The notes beneath the pieces were generated by a model, which was not told the DNA's origin, did no database searches, and saw only the letters and a list, made by a program, of their open reading frames with translations. From Haloplasmataceae bacterium (GTDB lineage Bacteria > Bacillota_I > Bacilli_A > Haloplasmatales > Haloplasmataceae): a DNA stretch of 64,000 nucleotides. The DNA lies in contig JARDZP010000005.1 in the NCBI GenBank assembly GCA_029240795.1, forward strand, positions 29,767 through 93,766, given 5' to 3'. Below, piece by piece: positions 1 to 10,681 of this stretch (position 1 is its first letter; every line of letters starts with the position of its first letter). Made by a program: the position numbers and the translations under genes.

Positions 1-1851
1 GTATTTGTAGTCATGTTATGTTTATTTTATTTTAAACCAATAATCAGTTCAGCTAATGAATGTGTTCCTGATCCCAAACCCCTTATTAACGGTGCTCATG
101 ATATCAATTTTGAAATAGATGATCCCAAACCCACTTGGTTAGAAGGAATCAGTGCAATAGATAGTTGTGGTAATGAAGTAGTAGTTAAAGTAGACGATGA
201 GGATGTTAATATATTTGCAGTAGGAGTTTATTATATACATTATACAGCAAAAGGAAATACCATTACATTTAATGTACGTGTTTTTGAAGATATTACTAAA
301 CCAGTTATTACAGGGGCTGAAAGTTTCTCAATAGAAGTTAATTCGACTATTGTTGATTATCTAAGAAATGTTGAAGTGACAGATAATAAGGATACTGAAA
401 TAGAAGGTAAACTAGAGATTGATTCTACAAAAGTAGATCTTACAAAAGTAGGTAAATATCAGTTAGAATATAAAGCTATAGACTATAAAGGTAATACTGA
501 AATAGTTGCAGTGGATGTATTAGTAGTAGATACTACATTTCCTATTTTAGAAAATGTAAATCATTTAGAGTTAGAAGTAAATCAAAATATGAATGGTTAT
601 GACTGGTGGTCCGGAATAAATACAGGTGATAATAGTAATTTATTTCGAAATGTAATCGATTTTCGTAATTTTGATATCAAAAATATTGGTATTTATAGTT
701 TGACTTATAAAGTTATTGATGATGTAGGGAATACTACTGAAAAAACAATTCAAGTCAGTGTTGTTGATAAAATAAAGCCAGAACTGGTTTTAAATCAAGA
801 AATAAAAATTAAAATGGGTGATGTACAGATTGATTGGTTAAACGGAATTGATATTCTCGATAATTATGAAAATATTCCTCTATCAAAAATATTTTGTGAT
901 ACATCTAGGGTTAATTTAGAAGTACCAGGTACATATAAAATTTTCTATTTTGTTTCTGATTCTAGTGGTAATTATTATACACTAGACAAAGATGTGATTG
1001 TTTATGATGATGATTTTCCAGCATTCCATAACGTACTTTCCTTTAATATTTTTGTGAATACAGAACAAGTTGATTATAAACACAACATTACAGTGTCTGA
1101 TCCAACAGATGGTGATATTACAGATCAAATGATTATTTACGATAAAAATGTTAATTTATCTAAAGTAGGAATGTATAAATTATTCTATATGGTTACTGAT
1201 AGAAGTGGAAACAGAACGATAGAAACGGTAAATGTGAATGTATACGATAATGAAGGTCCAGTGATTAACGGAACAAAAGATTTACTCATTGAAGTTCATA
1301 CGACTGATTTTGATTTTTTAAATGGTGTATCTGCAAATGATAACATTGATGGAGATCTTGATGTGGAAGTTGATTTTTCAAGTGTTAAATTTAATGAACT
1401 TGGGAATTATTCTATTAAGTATACAGCCATAGATAGTAACAACAATAAAACTGAAGTAATCGTCAATGTATCAGTTGTTGATACAACTAAGCCAGTACTA
1501 GAAGGATATCAAGATATAACTGTTTTAGTTGGAACTAACATCAATCTATTAGAACATATTAAAGCAATCGATAACTTTGACGGCGATATAACCAGTAACA
1601 TTGAATTAATTGGTACTTATGACATCAATAAAGCGGGAGAATACCAAGTAAAGATTGAAATTGAAGATTATAGTGGCAATTATGCAAGTGCTTATTTTAA
1701 ATTAATTGTAAAAGAAGAACATATTATTAAGGGGGTAGACCAAAATACAATGTATTATATCATAGCAGGTGTAGGGGCAACGATCTTAGTCTTTGGTTTT
1801 ATTAGTGTCATTTCAAGAAAGAGAAGTAGAATTATTAGATCTCGGAGATAA
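1..1851 (+). CDS. Surface protein with about seven Ig-like (DUF5011/HYR-like) repeats and C-terminal membrane anchor, 5' partial
   Basis: The reading frame is open to the window edge. The first in-frame ATG (13) would give a signal peptide lacking a basic N-region, so I infer that the true start lies upstream. After a short hydrophobic segment and a likely cleavage site (ISSA), about seven repeats of roughly 78 residues follow. Each has the pattern V.DN.DGDI ... VG.Y.L.Y...D..GN ... V.V.D...P, typical of DUF5011/HYR-type bacterial Ig-like domains. The C-terminus is a membrane helix (YYIIAGVGATILVFGF) followed by an Arg-rich tail, with no LPXTG. It is probably a membrane-tethered extracellular adhesin or stalk; no catalytic domain is visible in the part present. 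A strong terminator follows the stop. Confidence 0.8.
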   Translation, partial: VFVVMLCLFYFKPIISSANECVPDPKPLINGAHDINFEIDDPKPTWLEGISAIDSCGNEVVVKVDDEDVNIFAVGVYYIHYTAKGNTITFNVRVFEDITKPVITGAESFSIEVNSTIVDYLRNVEVTDNKDTEIEGKLEIDSTKVDLTKVGKYQLEYKAIDYKGNTEIVAVDVLVVDTTFPILENVNHLELEVNQNMNGYDWWSGINTGDNSNLFRNVIDFRNFDIKNIGIYSLTYKVIDDVGNTTEKTIQVSVVDKIKPELVLNQEIKIKMGDVQIDWLNGIDILDNYENIPLSKIFCDTSRVNLEVPGTYKIFYFVSDSSGNYYTLDKDVIVYDDDFPAFHNVLSFNIFVNTEQVDYKHNITVSDPTDGDITDQMIIYDKNVNLSKVGMYKLFYMVTDRSGNRTIETVNVNVYDNEGPVINGTKDLLIEVHTTDFDFLNGVSANDNIDGDLDVEVDFSSVKFNELGNYSIKYTAIDSNNNKTEVIVNVSVVDTTKPVLEGYQDITVLVGTNINLLEHIKAIDNFDGDITSNIELIGTYDINKAGEYQVKIEIEDYSGNYASAYFKLIVKEEHIIKGVDQNTMYYIIAGVGATILVFGFISVISRKRSRIIRSRR

Positions 1852-1854
1852 TGC

Positions 1855-1884
1855 AAAAAATCTAGTCTTTTGACTAGATTTTTT
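1855..1884 (+). terminator. Rho-independent terminator, probably bidirectional
   Basis: A 13-bp perfect stem (AAAAAATCTAGTC / GACTAGATTTTTT) with a TTTT loop starts just after the stop codon of the surface-protein gene. It has A-tract and T-tract flanks, so it can also serve the convergent rarA gene. Confidence 0.85.
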
Positions 1885-1905
1885 AATGATGACGATATAA
1901 ATTTT

Positions 1906-3144
1906 CTATTTAAATTTTTTACTTTTTAATAATTTATAATTATTAATTAAGTTAATTTCATATGTGTTTTGATACTCTTTAGGTTGATAATACTCTGTGT
2001 TTTTTAGTATATCTGGTAAATAGTGATACATATATTTGTTAGGGTCATCTGGGCTGTACTTAATAGGTGGATTAATTGGACTTGATTTGATAAACTCTGG
2101 TATCTCACCAACTTTACCATTTTCTATATCATCTATTGCTTTATCTAGAGCGATATGACCTGATCTTGATTTAGGTGATAGGGCAAGTTCAATAACAGCA
2201 TTTCCTAAAGGAATACGTGCTTCAGGAAACCCAACTTGTCTTGCAGCATCAATTGCGGACATAGTGTGAACACAAGCGTTAGGATTCGCTAATCCGATAT
2301 CTTCAAAAGCAATGATTGAAAGACGCCTACAAATGCTATCCATATCACCTGCAAGAATAAGTCTTGCCAAATAATGAAGTGCGGCATTCACGTCGCTACC
2401 TCTAATTGATTTCTGAAAAGCACTTAATGTATCATAATATCCATCTGAATCTTTATCAATTGTGAATGAACCTTTAATTAATAAATTGTCAAGATTACTT
2501 ATAGTGATCAAGTTATCATTTGCAGATAAAATTGATAATTCTAATAAATTTAAAGCGTTTCGTAAATCACCGTTTGCTATCGTTGAGATTTTCTCTATGA
2601 CTTCATCATCAATCTGATAGTAATTTGCACTATTGTTATTTATTTCAGTATCACTCACTTTGATTAATTCCAATCGTTCTTTAATATCTTCTTTTTCTAA
2701 AGGTTTTAATTCTAATATATGACACCTAGAACGAATAGCTGGATTAACACTATAATATGGATTATTAGTAGTTAATCCAATGATATAACAAGTACCATTT
2801 TCAAGATAGGGTAGTAATACATCCTGATTATCTTTTTTTAATCGATGTATTTCATCAATTATGATAATATAATCAGTCGATAATTTTGCTGTATCAATGA
2901 TTCCAGTTAGTCTTGCCTTATTATCAGTTGATGCATTAAATTCCGCAAAAGGGATGTTTAAGGAATTCGCAATGATTTTAGCAATTGTCGTTTTACCACA
3001 TCCAGGTGGACCAAATAAGATAAACGAAAAAATCTGTTTATGATCAATTAAATTATTTATTAGTTTACCAACACCGATGATATGTTTTTGTCCTACTACA
3101 TCACTTATTGTTTTTGGTCTTAATCTATATGCTAATGGCTCCAT
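1906..3144 (-). CDS. rarA: Replication-associated recombination protein A (RarA/MgsA), AAA+ ATPase
   Basis: RarA is a clamp-loader-like AAA+ ATPase that acts at stalled replication forks. Seen here are Walker A GPPGCGKT (about residues 45-52), Walker B IIIDEIHR (about 94-101), the N-terminal motif MEPLAYRLRPKT and the C-terminal MgsA_AAA_C region (HYLARLILAGDMD...HYLPD). At 412 residues it has normal family length. I chose the ATG at 3144 because AGAGGTGG sits eight bases upstream and family members begin with this motif. An upstream in-frame ATG (3195) would add 17 unconserved residues encoded by an inverted repeat. In Bacillus, rarA lies close to mnmA, as here, although the two are divergent in this window. 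Confidence 0.93.
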   Translation of the reverse strand: MEPLAYRLRPKTISDVVGQKHIIGVGKLINNLIDHKQIFSFILFGPPGCGKTTIAKIIANSLNIPFAEFNASTDNKARLTGIIDTAKLSTDYIIIIDEIHRLKKDNQDVLLPYLENGTCYIIGLTTNNPYYSVNPAIRSRCHILELKPLEKEDIKERLELIKVSDTEINNNSANYYQIDDEVIEKISTIANGDLRNALNLLELSILSANDNLITISNLDNLLIKGSFTIDKDSDGYYDTLSAFQKSIRGSDVNAALHYLARLILAGDMDSICRRLSIIAFEDIGLANPNACVHTMSAIDAARQVGFPEARIPLGNAVIELALSPKSRSGHIALDKAIDDIENGKVGEIPEFIKSSPINPPIKYSPDDPNKYMYHYLPDILKNTEYYQPKEYQNTYEINLINNYKLLKSKKFK

Positions 3145-3166
3145 TAAATCCACCTCTATTATAAAA

Positions 3167-3187
3167 AACTGTTGATTTTCAACAGTT
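3167..3187. repeat. 9-bp inverted repeat in the rarA leader
   Basis: AACTGTTGA-TTT-TCAACAGTT is a perfect stem just upstream of the rarA ribosome binding site. It may be an mRNA hairpin or an operator; no known motif is assigned. Confidence 0.5.
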
Positions 3188-3311
3188 AACATCAATTCTA
3201 ATTTTTTATTTTATTATACCATGTATATTTAAGGTTATAAAGAATTTATGTTTTTAAAAAGCGCTTTATGTAAAAAAGTAGGTCTTTAAAATATAAAAAA
3301 AAGTAATTGTA

Positions 3312-3320
3312 TGTTATAAT
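3312..3320 (+). promoter_or_regulatory. Extended -10 promoter of mnmA-recD2
   Basis: TGTTATAAT has the extended TGn plus a perfect TATAAT, 32 bases before the mnmA start codon. No good -35 is visible, as is common for extended -10 promoters. Confidence 0.6.
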
Positions 3321-3322
3321 AG

Positions 3323-4477
<1,155 letters not shown>

Positions 4478-4494
4478 AACTAGTAGGTGTTAGG

Positions 4495-6804
4495 ATGCGA
4501 AATTCAATAACCGGATGGTTTAAAAGAGAAATATTCTTTAATAATGATAATAGCTATTTAATTGGCAAAATTCAAGTTCTTAAAAGTAATATGGAAGTTC
4601 AAGTTATTAAAGAAAATACAATTGAAGGTTTAGTCACTGTTGTTGGTTATATGCCCAAACTTTTAAAAGATGAAACCTATCATTTTTATGGTGATTTTGT
4701 TAAAAGTAACTATGGACCACAATTTTTGGTTGAAAGTTATGAAGCTGAAGAAAAGAAAGATCATAAGAGTTTAATTGAATTTTTATCGAGTGATTTATTT
4801 AAAGGAATCGGTAAATCAACTGCGAAAAAAATCGTTGATAGCTTAGGTGTCGATGCGATTGATAAAATATTAAAAGATCAAGATGTATTAACTGAAATTG
4901 GTATTAAACCCAATACCGTTAGTATGATTTATGAAGTATTATTGATCAATTATGAATCCGAAAAAATAATCCGTTTTTTATTAAAAAATGGTTTTGGGAG
5001 TAAGTTATCACGTAAAATTTTTAAATTATATAAACAAAATACGATAAACTATTTAAATGAAAATCCTTATCGTTTAATTAATGATATTGAAGGTATTGGT
5101 TTTAAAAAAGCTGATGCCTTTGCTTTTAGCCTAAATTATGACTTAAAGAGTCCATACAGGATTCAAGCTGCGATAAAATATACATTTGAAGAATTTTGTT
5201 TTAATGAAGGTTTTACTTATATATTATTAGAACAATTAATGAATCAAGCTAATGCCTTTTTAAATGAAAATAATATAACACTAACTGACGAAGAAATTCA
5301 AAAAAATATCGATCTTTTAGTAAATACTAAAAATATTATTAAAGAAAATGACAAATATTATTTACCTAATTTACACAATGCGGAAAATTCAATTGCTGGT
5401 AGGATTAACGCGCTTATATTTAATGACGAAGAAGGAAAAATAGAAGTTGAAAATATAAGTGAGATCATTAAAACAACCGAGGAAGAAGCAAAAATAAATT
5501 ATACAGATAAACAAAGACAAGCGATAGAAGCTGCTTTACTTAATAAAGTGCTTATCTTAACTGGTGGACCAGGAACTGGTAAAACAACTGTAGTTAATGG
5601 GATAATAAAAGCATATATCAAGCTAAATGAGTTATCTAAAGGACAAGTTGCATCAAACATTGCACTTGTTGCACCAACAGGACGTGCAGCAAAACGTTTA
5701 AAAGAAACGACAGGTTGTGACGCTTCAACCATTCATCGTATGCTGGGTTATCAAGTGACAGGCAATTTTTCATATGATGAACGAAATAAATTAGAACAGA
5801 AATTGTTTATCTGTGATGAAAGTTCAATGGTTGATGTCACGTTATGTGCAAATTTTTTAAAAGCAATTAAAAATGATGCTAAAGTCATTTTCGTTGGTGA
5901 TGAAAATCAGTTACCATCAGTTGGACCAGGCGAAGTATTAAAAGATTTGATTGCTTCAAATTGTGTTACAACCATAAAATTAGATAAAATACATCGTCAA
6001 AGTGGTGATTCATCCATTATTACACTTGCACATGAAATAAATGAACAAATCGTTTCTTCTGATTTATTAATTAAACAAAAAGATCGGAATTTTATTTGTT
6101 GTAATAATGATAAAATTTTAGATCATTTAGAGTTTATCTTTAATAACGCTATAACGAAAGGTTTTTCAATTGATGGTATGCAAGTATTAGCACCGATGTA
6201 TAAAGGCACAGTTGGGATTGATAATATAAATAATCGATTACAATCTTGTATTAATCCAAAAAGTGACGATAAAAAAGAAATAACGCATTTTAATAGAATT
6301 TTTAGAGTTGGAGATAAAGTCATCCAATTAGTTAATAAACCTGATCAAAATGTCATGAATGGTGATATTGGTTATATCAAACACATCTTTTTAGAAAAAG
6401 AAAGTGATGATGATACGAAATTAATCGTTGATTTTGATGGTAATGAAGTTAAATATCAAGAACCAGACTTATTTGAAATAGCATTAGCTTATTGTATTTC
6501 CATTCATAAATCACAAGGTAGTGAGTTTGAAATAGTAGTTTTAGTATTATCAAAAAGTTATAGTATCATGTTAAGAAAAAAATTGATTTATACTGCAGTT
6601 ACCCGTGCTAAAAAATTTTTAATATTACTTGGTGATGTTGATGCTTTTGGTATTGCGGTAAATAATACACGTGAAACTGTCCGTCAAACTACTTTAAAAG
6701 AAAAATTATTAGCATTAATAAAAACAAAAGAAGTAGTTATAGATGAGTTTAAATTTAATTATGTTAAAATGGAAAAATTTTCGCCTTATGATTTTATGGA
6801 ATAG
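4495..6804 (+). CDS. recD2: ATP-dependent RecD2-type DNA helicase
   Basis: This is an SF1B 5'-3' helicase of the RecD2/YrrC type that acts without RecBC. The N-terminal domain has an OB-like segment and helix-hairpin-helix motifs (GIGKSTAKKI, IEGIGFKKAD). Walker A GGPGTGKT is at 357-364, motif II is CDESSMVD, and the C-terminal UvrD_C_2 motif is SIHKSQGSEF, followed by TAVTRAKKFL. The 769-aa length fits the family. AGGTGTTAGG precedes the ATG. It is transcribed with mnmA. Confidence 0.93.
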   Translation: MRNSITGWFKREIFFNNDNSYLIGKIQVLKSNMEVQVIKENTIEGLVTVVGYMPKLLKDETYHFYGDFVKSNYGPQFLVESYEAEEKKDHKSLIEFLSSDLFKGIGKSTAKKIVDSLGVDAIDKILKDQDVLTEIGIKPNTVSMIYEVLLINYESEKIIRFLLKNGFGSKLSRKIFKLYKQNTINYLNENPYRLINDIEGIGFKKADAFAFSLNYDLKSPYRIQAAIKYTFEEFCFNEGFTYILLEQLMNQANAFLNENNITLTDEEIQKNIDLLVNTKNIIKENDKYYLPNLHNAENSIAGRINALIFNDEEGKIEVENISEIIKTTEEEAKINYTDKQRQAIEAALLNKVLILTGGPGTGKTTVVNGIIKAYIKLNELSKGQVASNIALVAPTGRAAKRLKETTGCDASTIHRMLGYQVTGNFSYDERNKLEQKLFICDESSMVDVTLCANFLKAIKNDAKVIFVGDENQLPSVGPGEVLKDLIASNCVTTIKLDKIHRQSGDSSIITLAHEINEQIVSSDLLIKQKDRNFICCNNDKILDHLEFIFNNAITKGFSIDGMQVLAPMYKGTVGIDNINNRLQSCINPKSDDKKEITHFNRIFRVGDKVIQLVNKPDQNVMNGDIGYIKHIFLEKESDDDTKLIVDFDGNEVKYQEPDLFEIALAYCISIHKSQGSEFEIVVLVLSKSYSIMLRKKLIYTAVTRAKKFLILLGDVDAFGIAVNNTRETVRQTTLKEKLLALIKTKEVVIDEFKFNYVKMEKFSPYDFME

Positions 6805-6860
6805 AAGAAGAATAATAATGTGCATAAGCACAAGGTCTCTCTAAATGAGGTGATTAATAT

Positions 6861-7007
6861 ATGAGAGCTATGAGATATATTATGCTAGGTGTAGTAGGCG
6901 TAATGGCTTATCAAATGATTTCTGACAATCAAAATATGCTATCAAGAGATATGCGCAAAATGATGAAACATAATAAAGTAATGAAATTAGTTAGAGAGAT
7001 CTTTTAA
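6861..7007 (+). CDS. Small 48-aa protein resembling YrzQ (DUF3918)
   Basis: The ORF (MRAMRYIMLGVVGVMAYQMI...) has a good ribosome binding site (GAGGTGATTAATAT-ATG). It encodes a short hydrophobic N-terminus followed by a basic tail with MLSRDMRKMMK. From memory, this layout matches the DUF3918/YrzQ family, whose gene lies downstream of recD2 in Bacillus. A strong terminator follows directly. The function is unknown; the family match rests on pattern and position only. Confidence 0.6.
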   Translation: MRAMRYIMLGVVGVMAYQMISDNQNMLSRDMRKMMKHNKVMKLVREIF

Positions 7008-7013
7008 TGAATT

Positions 7014-7049
7014 AACTGTATCAATACATTGTATTGATACAGTTTTTTT
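7014..7049 (+). terminator. Rho-independent terminator of the mnmA-recD2-yrzQ-like unit
   Basis: A perfect 14-bp stem (AACTGTATCAATAC / GTATTGATACAGTT) with an ATT loop is followed by a T tract. Confidence 0.88.
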
Positions 7050-7178
7050 ATTTTTTAAACTAACCACTTATATATCATGAATTTTTAATAGTTATTAAAA
7101 TGTTAGTTTTATATACAGTTTATGAGCATTTCATTCACGCTAAAAATAATTTAATAATATAATGATATTGTAAATAAT

Positions 7179-7193
7179 CAATAATGATTATCA
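7179..7193. promoter_or_regulatory. Possible Fur/PerR-family operator upstream of pdhA
   Basis: CAATAATGATTATCA matches 12 of the 14 specified positions of the 7-1-7 Fur-family core TGATAATnATTATCA. It ends 16 bases upstream of the -35 of the proposed pdh promoter. In a 70% A+T genome a chance match is possible. Confidence 0.3.
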
Positions 7194-7209
7194 ATTAGGT
7201 GCATATCAC

Positions 7210-7238
7210 TTGATGAAAAATATGGGATATTAGATAAT
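7210..7238 (+). promoter_or_regulatory. Sigma-A promoter of the pdhABCD operon
   Basis: -35 TTGATG (7210-7215), a 17-base spacer and -10 GATAAT (7233-7238). The transcript would start near 7245, ahead of the AAGGAGG site of pdhA. Confidence 0.6.
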
Positions 7239-7292
7239 AATATTAAGGCAACATGAATTTGGTGCAAACTATTATTAAGGAGGTTTAAAAAG

Positions 7293-8378
7293 ATGTTAAT
7301 CAAAAAATTTGATCCATTAAAAAAGAAAATGTTACAAATAATTGATGTATATGGAAATATTGTCGATGAATCTTTAGTACCAAAAATCGATGATGAAACA
7401 TTACTTAAAATGTATAAAACCATGCTTTTAGGTCGAATTGCTGATACGAAAGCAGTTCAATTTCAACGTCAAGGTAGAATGTTAACATTTGTAGTAAATA
7501 AAGGTCAGGAAGCTTCACAAGTGGGAACTGCTGCAGCTTTAGAAAAAAAAGACTGGTTAGTTCCAGCATTTCGTGAATTTAGTGCATTATTATATCGAGG
7601 TGCACCACTTGAACAATTATATTTGTATTGGTATGGTAATGAACTAGGAAGTAAATATGCTGAAGATGTAAAAATCTTACCTATTAACGTACCCATTGGT
7701 TCACAATTCAATCATGCAAATGGTATTGGTATGGCAAGTAATATTTTGAATAAAAATGAAGTCGTTCTAACTTATATCGGTGATGGTGGAACTTCACATG
7801 GTGAATTTCATGAAGGTTTAAATTTTGCTGCTGTATTTAATACACCTGTGGTATTTATTATTCAAAATAATCACTACGCGATTTCTGTACCAAGAAATAA
7901 ACAAACTAAATCAGAAACATTAGCGCAAAAAGCAATTGCCTATGGAATGCCTGGTATTCAAGTTGATGGAAATGATATTTTAGCGGTTTATGCGGCAACG
8001 AAAGAAGCTGTTGACCGAGCTAGAAATGGTGAAGGTCCAACCTTAATTGAATTAGTAACTTATCGATTAGGCCCTCATACAACCAGTGATGATCCAACCA
8101 TTTATCGTGAAAATAAAGAAGTCGAAGAATGGGAAAAGAAAGAACCATTAATAAGATTTAAAAAATATTTAGTAGATATTGGTTTGTGGAGTGAAGAACA
8201 AGAAGGTAAAGAAATCGAAGAAATCACAAATTATGTTAATGAGACATTTAAAAAAGTTGAAAACTCAGGTTTAGTACCTTTAGAAGATATTTTCAAATAT
8301 CAATATGCTGAAATGCCACCACATTTGGTGGAACAATATGAAGAATATAAACAATATCTAGAGGAGGTGAACGAATAA
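7293..8378 (+). CDS. pdhA: Pyruvate dehydrogenase E1 component, alpha subunit
   Basis: E1-alpha binds thiamine diphosphate and decarboxylates pyruvate. The ThDP motif GDGGTSHGEFHEGLNFA...NN is present, together with the phosphorylation-loop region YRLGPHTTSDDPT. The 361-aa length is usual. AAGGAGG precedes the ATG by nine bases. Its stop codon overlaps the pdhB start (TAATG). The branched-chain (BKD) E1-alpha is related, but the full pdhABCD context and the nearby lipoate ligase favour pyruvate. Confidence 0.92.
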   Translation: MLIKKFDPLKKKMLQIIDVYGNIVDESLVPKIDDETLLKMYKTMLLGRIADTKAVQFQRQGRMLTFVVNKGQEASQVGTAAALEKKDWLVPAFREFSALLYRGAPLEQLYLYWYGNELGSKYAEDVKILPINVPIGSQFNHANGIGMASNILNKNEVVLTYIGDGGTSHGEFHEGLNFAAVFNTPVVFIIQNNHYAISVPRNKQTKSETLAQKAIAYGMPGIQVDGNDILAVYAATKEAVDRARNGEGPTLIELVTYRLGPHTTSDDPTIYRENKEVEEWEKKEPLIRFKKYLVDIGLWSEEQEGKEIEEITNYVNETFKKVENSGLVPLEDIFKYQYAEMPPHLVEQYEEYKQYLEEVNE

Positions 8379-9355
8379 TGGCAACTATTTCACTTATTCA
8401 AGCAGTTAATCAAGCGCTTGAACAACAAATGGAAAAAGACCCAACAGTTGTAGTATTTGGGGAAGACGTAGGTTTTGAAGGCGGAGTATTTAGAGCGACA
8501 GCTGGCTTACAAAAAAAATTCGGTGAAATGAGGTGTTTTGATACACCCATTGCTGAAGCTGGTATAATTGGAGCTGCACTTGGAATGGCAATAAATGGAT
8601 TGAAACCAGTAGCTGAAATTCAATTCTCTGGATTCATGCTTCCGGGGTATAACCAAATCGTTGCGCACATAGCTAGAATGCGTAATCGATCAAGGGGACG
8701 GTATACTGCTCCACTTGTGATCAGAATGCCTTATGGTGGTGGTATTAGAGCCCTAGAACATCACTCTGAGAGTCAAGAAACATTATTTGCTCATATACCG
8801 GGGCTTAAAGTTGTTATTCCTTCAACACCTTACGATGCTAAAGGCTTACTAACTGCGGCAATTCAAGATCCAGACCCTGTTATATTCATGGAGCCAAAAC
8901 GGATTTACCGTGCATTTAAACAAGAGGTACCTGATGAAGAATATATTGTGCCAATCGGAAAAGCTAAAATAGTAAATAATGGTACTGATATTACAGTGGT
9001 CGCTTGGGGTGCAATGGTAAGAGAAGTGCAAAAAGCAATGAAGACTTTAGAAGGAGAAGGTATTAGTGTTGAACTAATTGATTTAAGAACTATTTCACCA
9101 ATAGATCAAGAAACGATTGTTGAATCAGTAAAGAAAACAGGAAGATTCTTAGTTGTTCATGAAGCAGTAAGAGCGTTTGGTCCTGGAGCGGAATTAATCG
9201 CGATGATTAATAAACACGCTTTCTTAAGTTTAGAAGCTCCCCCAACTCGTTTAACTGGATTTGACATAATTGTGCCACTTGACAAAGGTGAACATCATTA
9301 TATCATTGACCCAAAACGAATTGCTTATGAAGTTAAAAAATTAATTCAATATTAA
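8378..9355 (+). CDS. pdhB: Pyruvate dehydrogenase E1 component, beta subunit
   Basis: This is the transketolase pyrimidine-binding and C-terminal half of E1. Visible are the GEDVG.EGGVFRAT motif, the conserved FDTPIAEAGIIGAALGMA segment and the RMPYGGGIRALEHHSES loop that closes over ThDP. Length is 325 aa as in Bacillus PdhB. GAGGAGGTGA lies just upstream inside the end of pdhA, so the two subunits are translationally coupled. Confidence 0.93.
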   Translation: MATISLIQAVNQALEQQMEKDPTVVVFGEDVGFEGGVFRATAGLQKKFGEMRCFDTPIAEAGIIGAALGMAINGLKPVAEIQFSGFMLPGYNQIVAHIARMRNRSRGRYTAPLVIRMPYGGGIRALEHHSESQETLFAHIPGLKVVIPSTPYDAKGLLTAAIQDPDPVIFMEPKRIYRAFKQEVPDEEYIVPIGKAKIVNNGTDITVVAWGAMVREVQKAMKTLEGEGISVELIDLRTISPIDQETIVESVKKTGRFLVVHEAVRAFGPGAELIAMINKHAFLSLEAPPTRLTGFDIIVPLDKGEHHYIIDPKRIAYEVKKLIQY

Positions 9356-9367
9356 TGGAGGCTAAAA

Positions 9368-10669
9368 ATGTATAATTTTAAATTTGCTGATATCGGTGAA
9401 GGAATTCATGAAGGAGTCATCCTTAAATGGATGTTTAAAGTTGGTGATTCGATTAAAGATGGCGATACACTCTGTATCGTTGAAACAGATAAAGTAAATG
9501 CTGAAATTCCATCTCCAGTTAATGGGAAAATTGCTGAACTGCTTTTTAAGGTTGGCGATACGATTCATGTCGGCGATGTAATTGTTAAAATAGATGATGG
9601 AAGTGGAACTGCTGAAAAGAAAACAACAGGCGATGTTTCAATGTTATCCGATAACACTAACGAAAGTGTTTCGGAAAATGATGGAGAATCAGCTGGTGTT
9701 ATAGGCGAAATTAAAGTTTCTTCAGAAGTAATCGAAAGTAGTACTGAAGGAACAATAAATCAAAAAACAACAAATAAAGAAAAAGCTTTAGCAACTCCTG
9801 TTGCTCGTAAATTAGCAAAAGACTTAGGTGTAGATATCAATACAATTAAGGGATCAGGAATTGTTGGAAGGGTAATGAAAGAAGATATTCTAAAATCAAT
9901 TGAAGAGAAAATACAAGTAGAAAAAGAACCTGTAATGTCTACAATTAAGGCACCTAAGCTTGATTTTAATGGTGATATCGAAAGAGTTAAAATCTCAAAA
10001 TTGCGAAAAACAATTGCGCAAAATATGGTACTTTCTAAAACAATCATCCCTCATGTTACTTCAATGGATGAATTTGATGTAACTGAACTCGTTGAATTAA
10101 GAAAGAAACATAAGGAAATAGCTGCAGAACAAGGTGTAAACTTAACTTATTTACCATTTATAGTAAAAGCATTAACACTAACGTTAAAAGAACATCGAAT
10201 TATAAATTCTAGTTTTGATATGGAACAAGAAGAAATAATTTATAAAAACTTTTATAATATTGGTATAGCGGTTGATACAATAGATGGCTTAATTGTTCCT
10301 GTAATTAAAAACGCAGATAAGTTAGGCATAATCGAAATCGCAAAAGAAATTCAACAAATTTCAGAACAGGCAAGAAATAGAACAATACCACTAGATAAAC
10401 TTCAAAATGGAACTTTCACAATCACAAATTATGGTGCAACAGGTTCTTCATATGGCGTTACTGTGATTAGATATCCTGAATCAGCAATTCTCGGTACAGG
10501 ATTAATTGTAAAAAAACCAGTTGTGATCAATGATGAAATTGTGATCCGTAGTATTATGCCAATCTCAGTTAGTTACGACCATCGAATCATTGATGGAGGA
10601 GACGCAGGTCGATTTTTAATGCGATTAAAACAATATTTATCTAACCCCATGCTCCTTCTCTTAAGTTAG
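9368..10669 (+). CDS. pdhC: Dihydrolipoamide acetyltransferase (E2) of pyruvate dehydrogenase
   Basis: One N-terminal lipoyl domain carries the lipoylation lysine in VETDKVNAEIPSP (residues about 38-50). A Ser/Glu/Thr-rich linker follows, then a peripheral subunit-binding domain (ATPVARKLAKDLGVDI...GRVMKEDI) and the acyltransferase domain ending in the catalytic ISVSYDHRIIDGGDAGRF. Length 433 aa. The single lipoyl domain resembles Gram-positive E2 proteins. GGAGG precedes the ATG. The lipoate is presumably attached by the ligase encoded just downstream. Confidence 0.93.
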   Translation: MYNFKFADIGEGIHEGVILKWMFKVGDSIKDGDTLCIVETDKVNAEIPSPVNGKIAELLFKVGDTIHVGDVIVKIDDGSGTAEKKTTGDVSMLSDNTNESVSENDGESAGVIGEIKVSSEVIESSTEGTINQKTTNKEKALATPVARKLAKDLGVDINTIKGSGIVGRVMKEDILKSIEEKIQVEKEPVMSTIKAPKLDFNGDIERVKISKLRKTIAQNMVLSKTIIPHVTSMDEFDVTELVELRKKHKEIAAEQGVNLTYLPFIVKALTLTLKEHRIINSSFDMEQEEIIYKNFYNIGIAVDTIDGLIVPVIKNADKLGIIEIAKEIQQISEQARNRTIPLDKLQNGTFTITNYGATGSSYGVTVIRYPESAILGTGLIVKKPVVINDEIVIRSIMPISVSYDHRIIDGGDAGRFLMRLKQYLSNPMLLLLS

Positions 10670-10681
10670 GAAGTGATTTAT

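Noticed and set aside
3256..3269. cre-like sequence AAAAAGCGCTTTAT between rarA and mnmA
   Set aside because: Only about 10 of 14 positions match and the outer TG/CA bases are missing; the genes are housekeeping.
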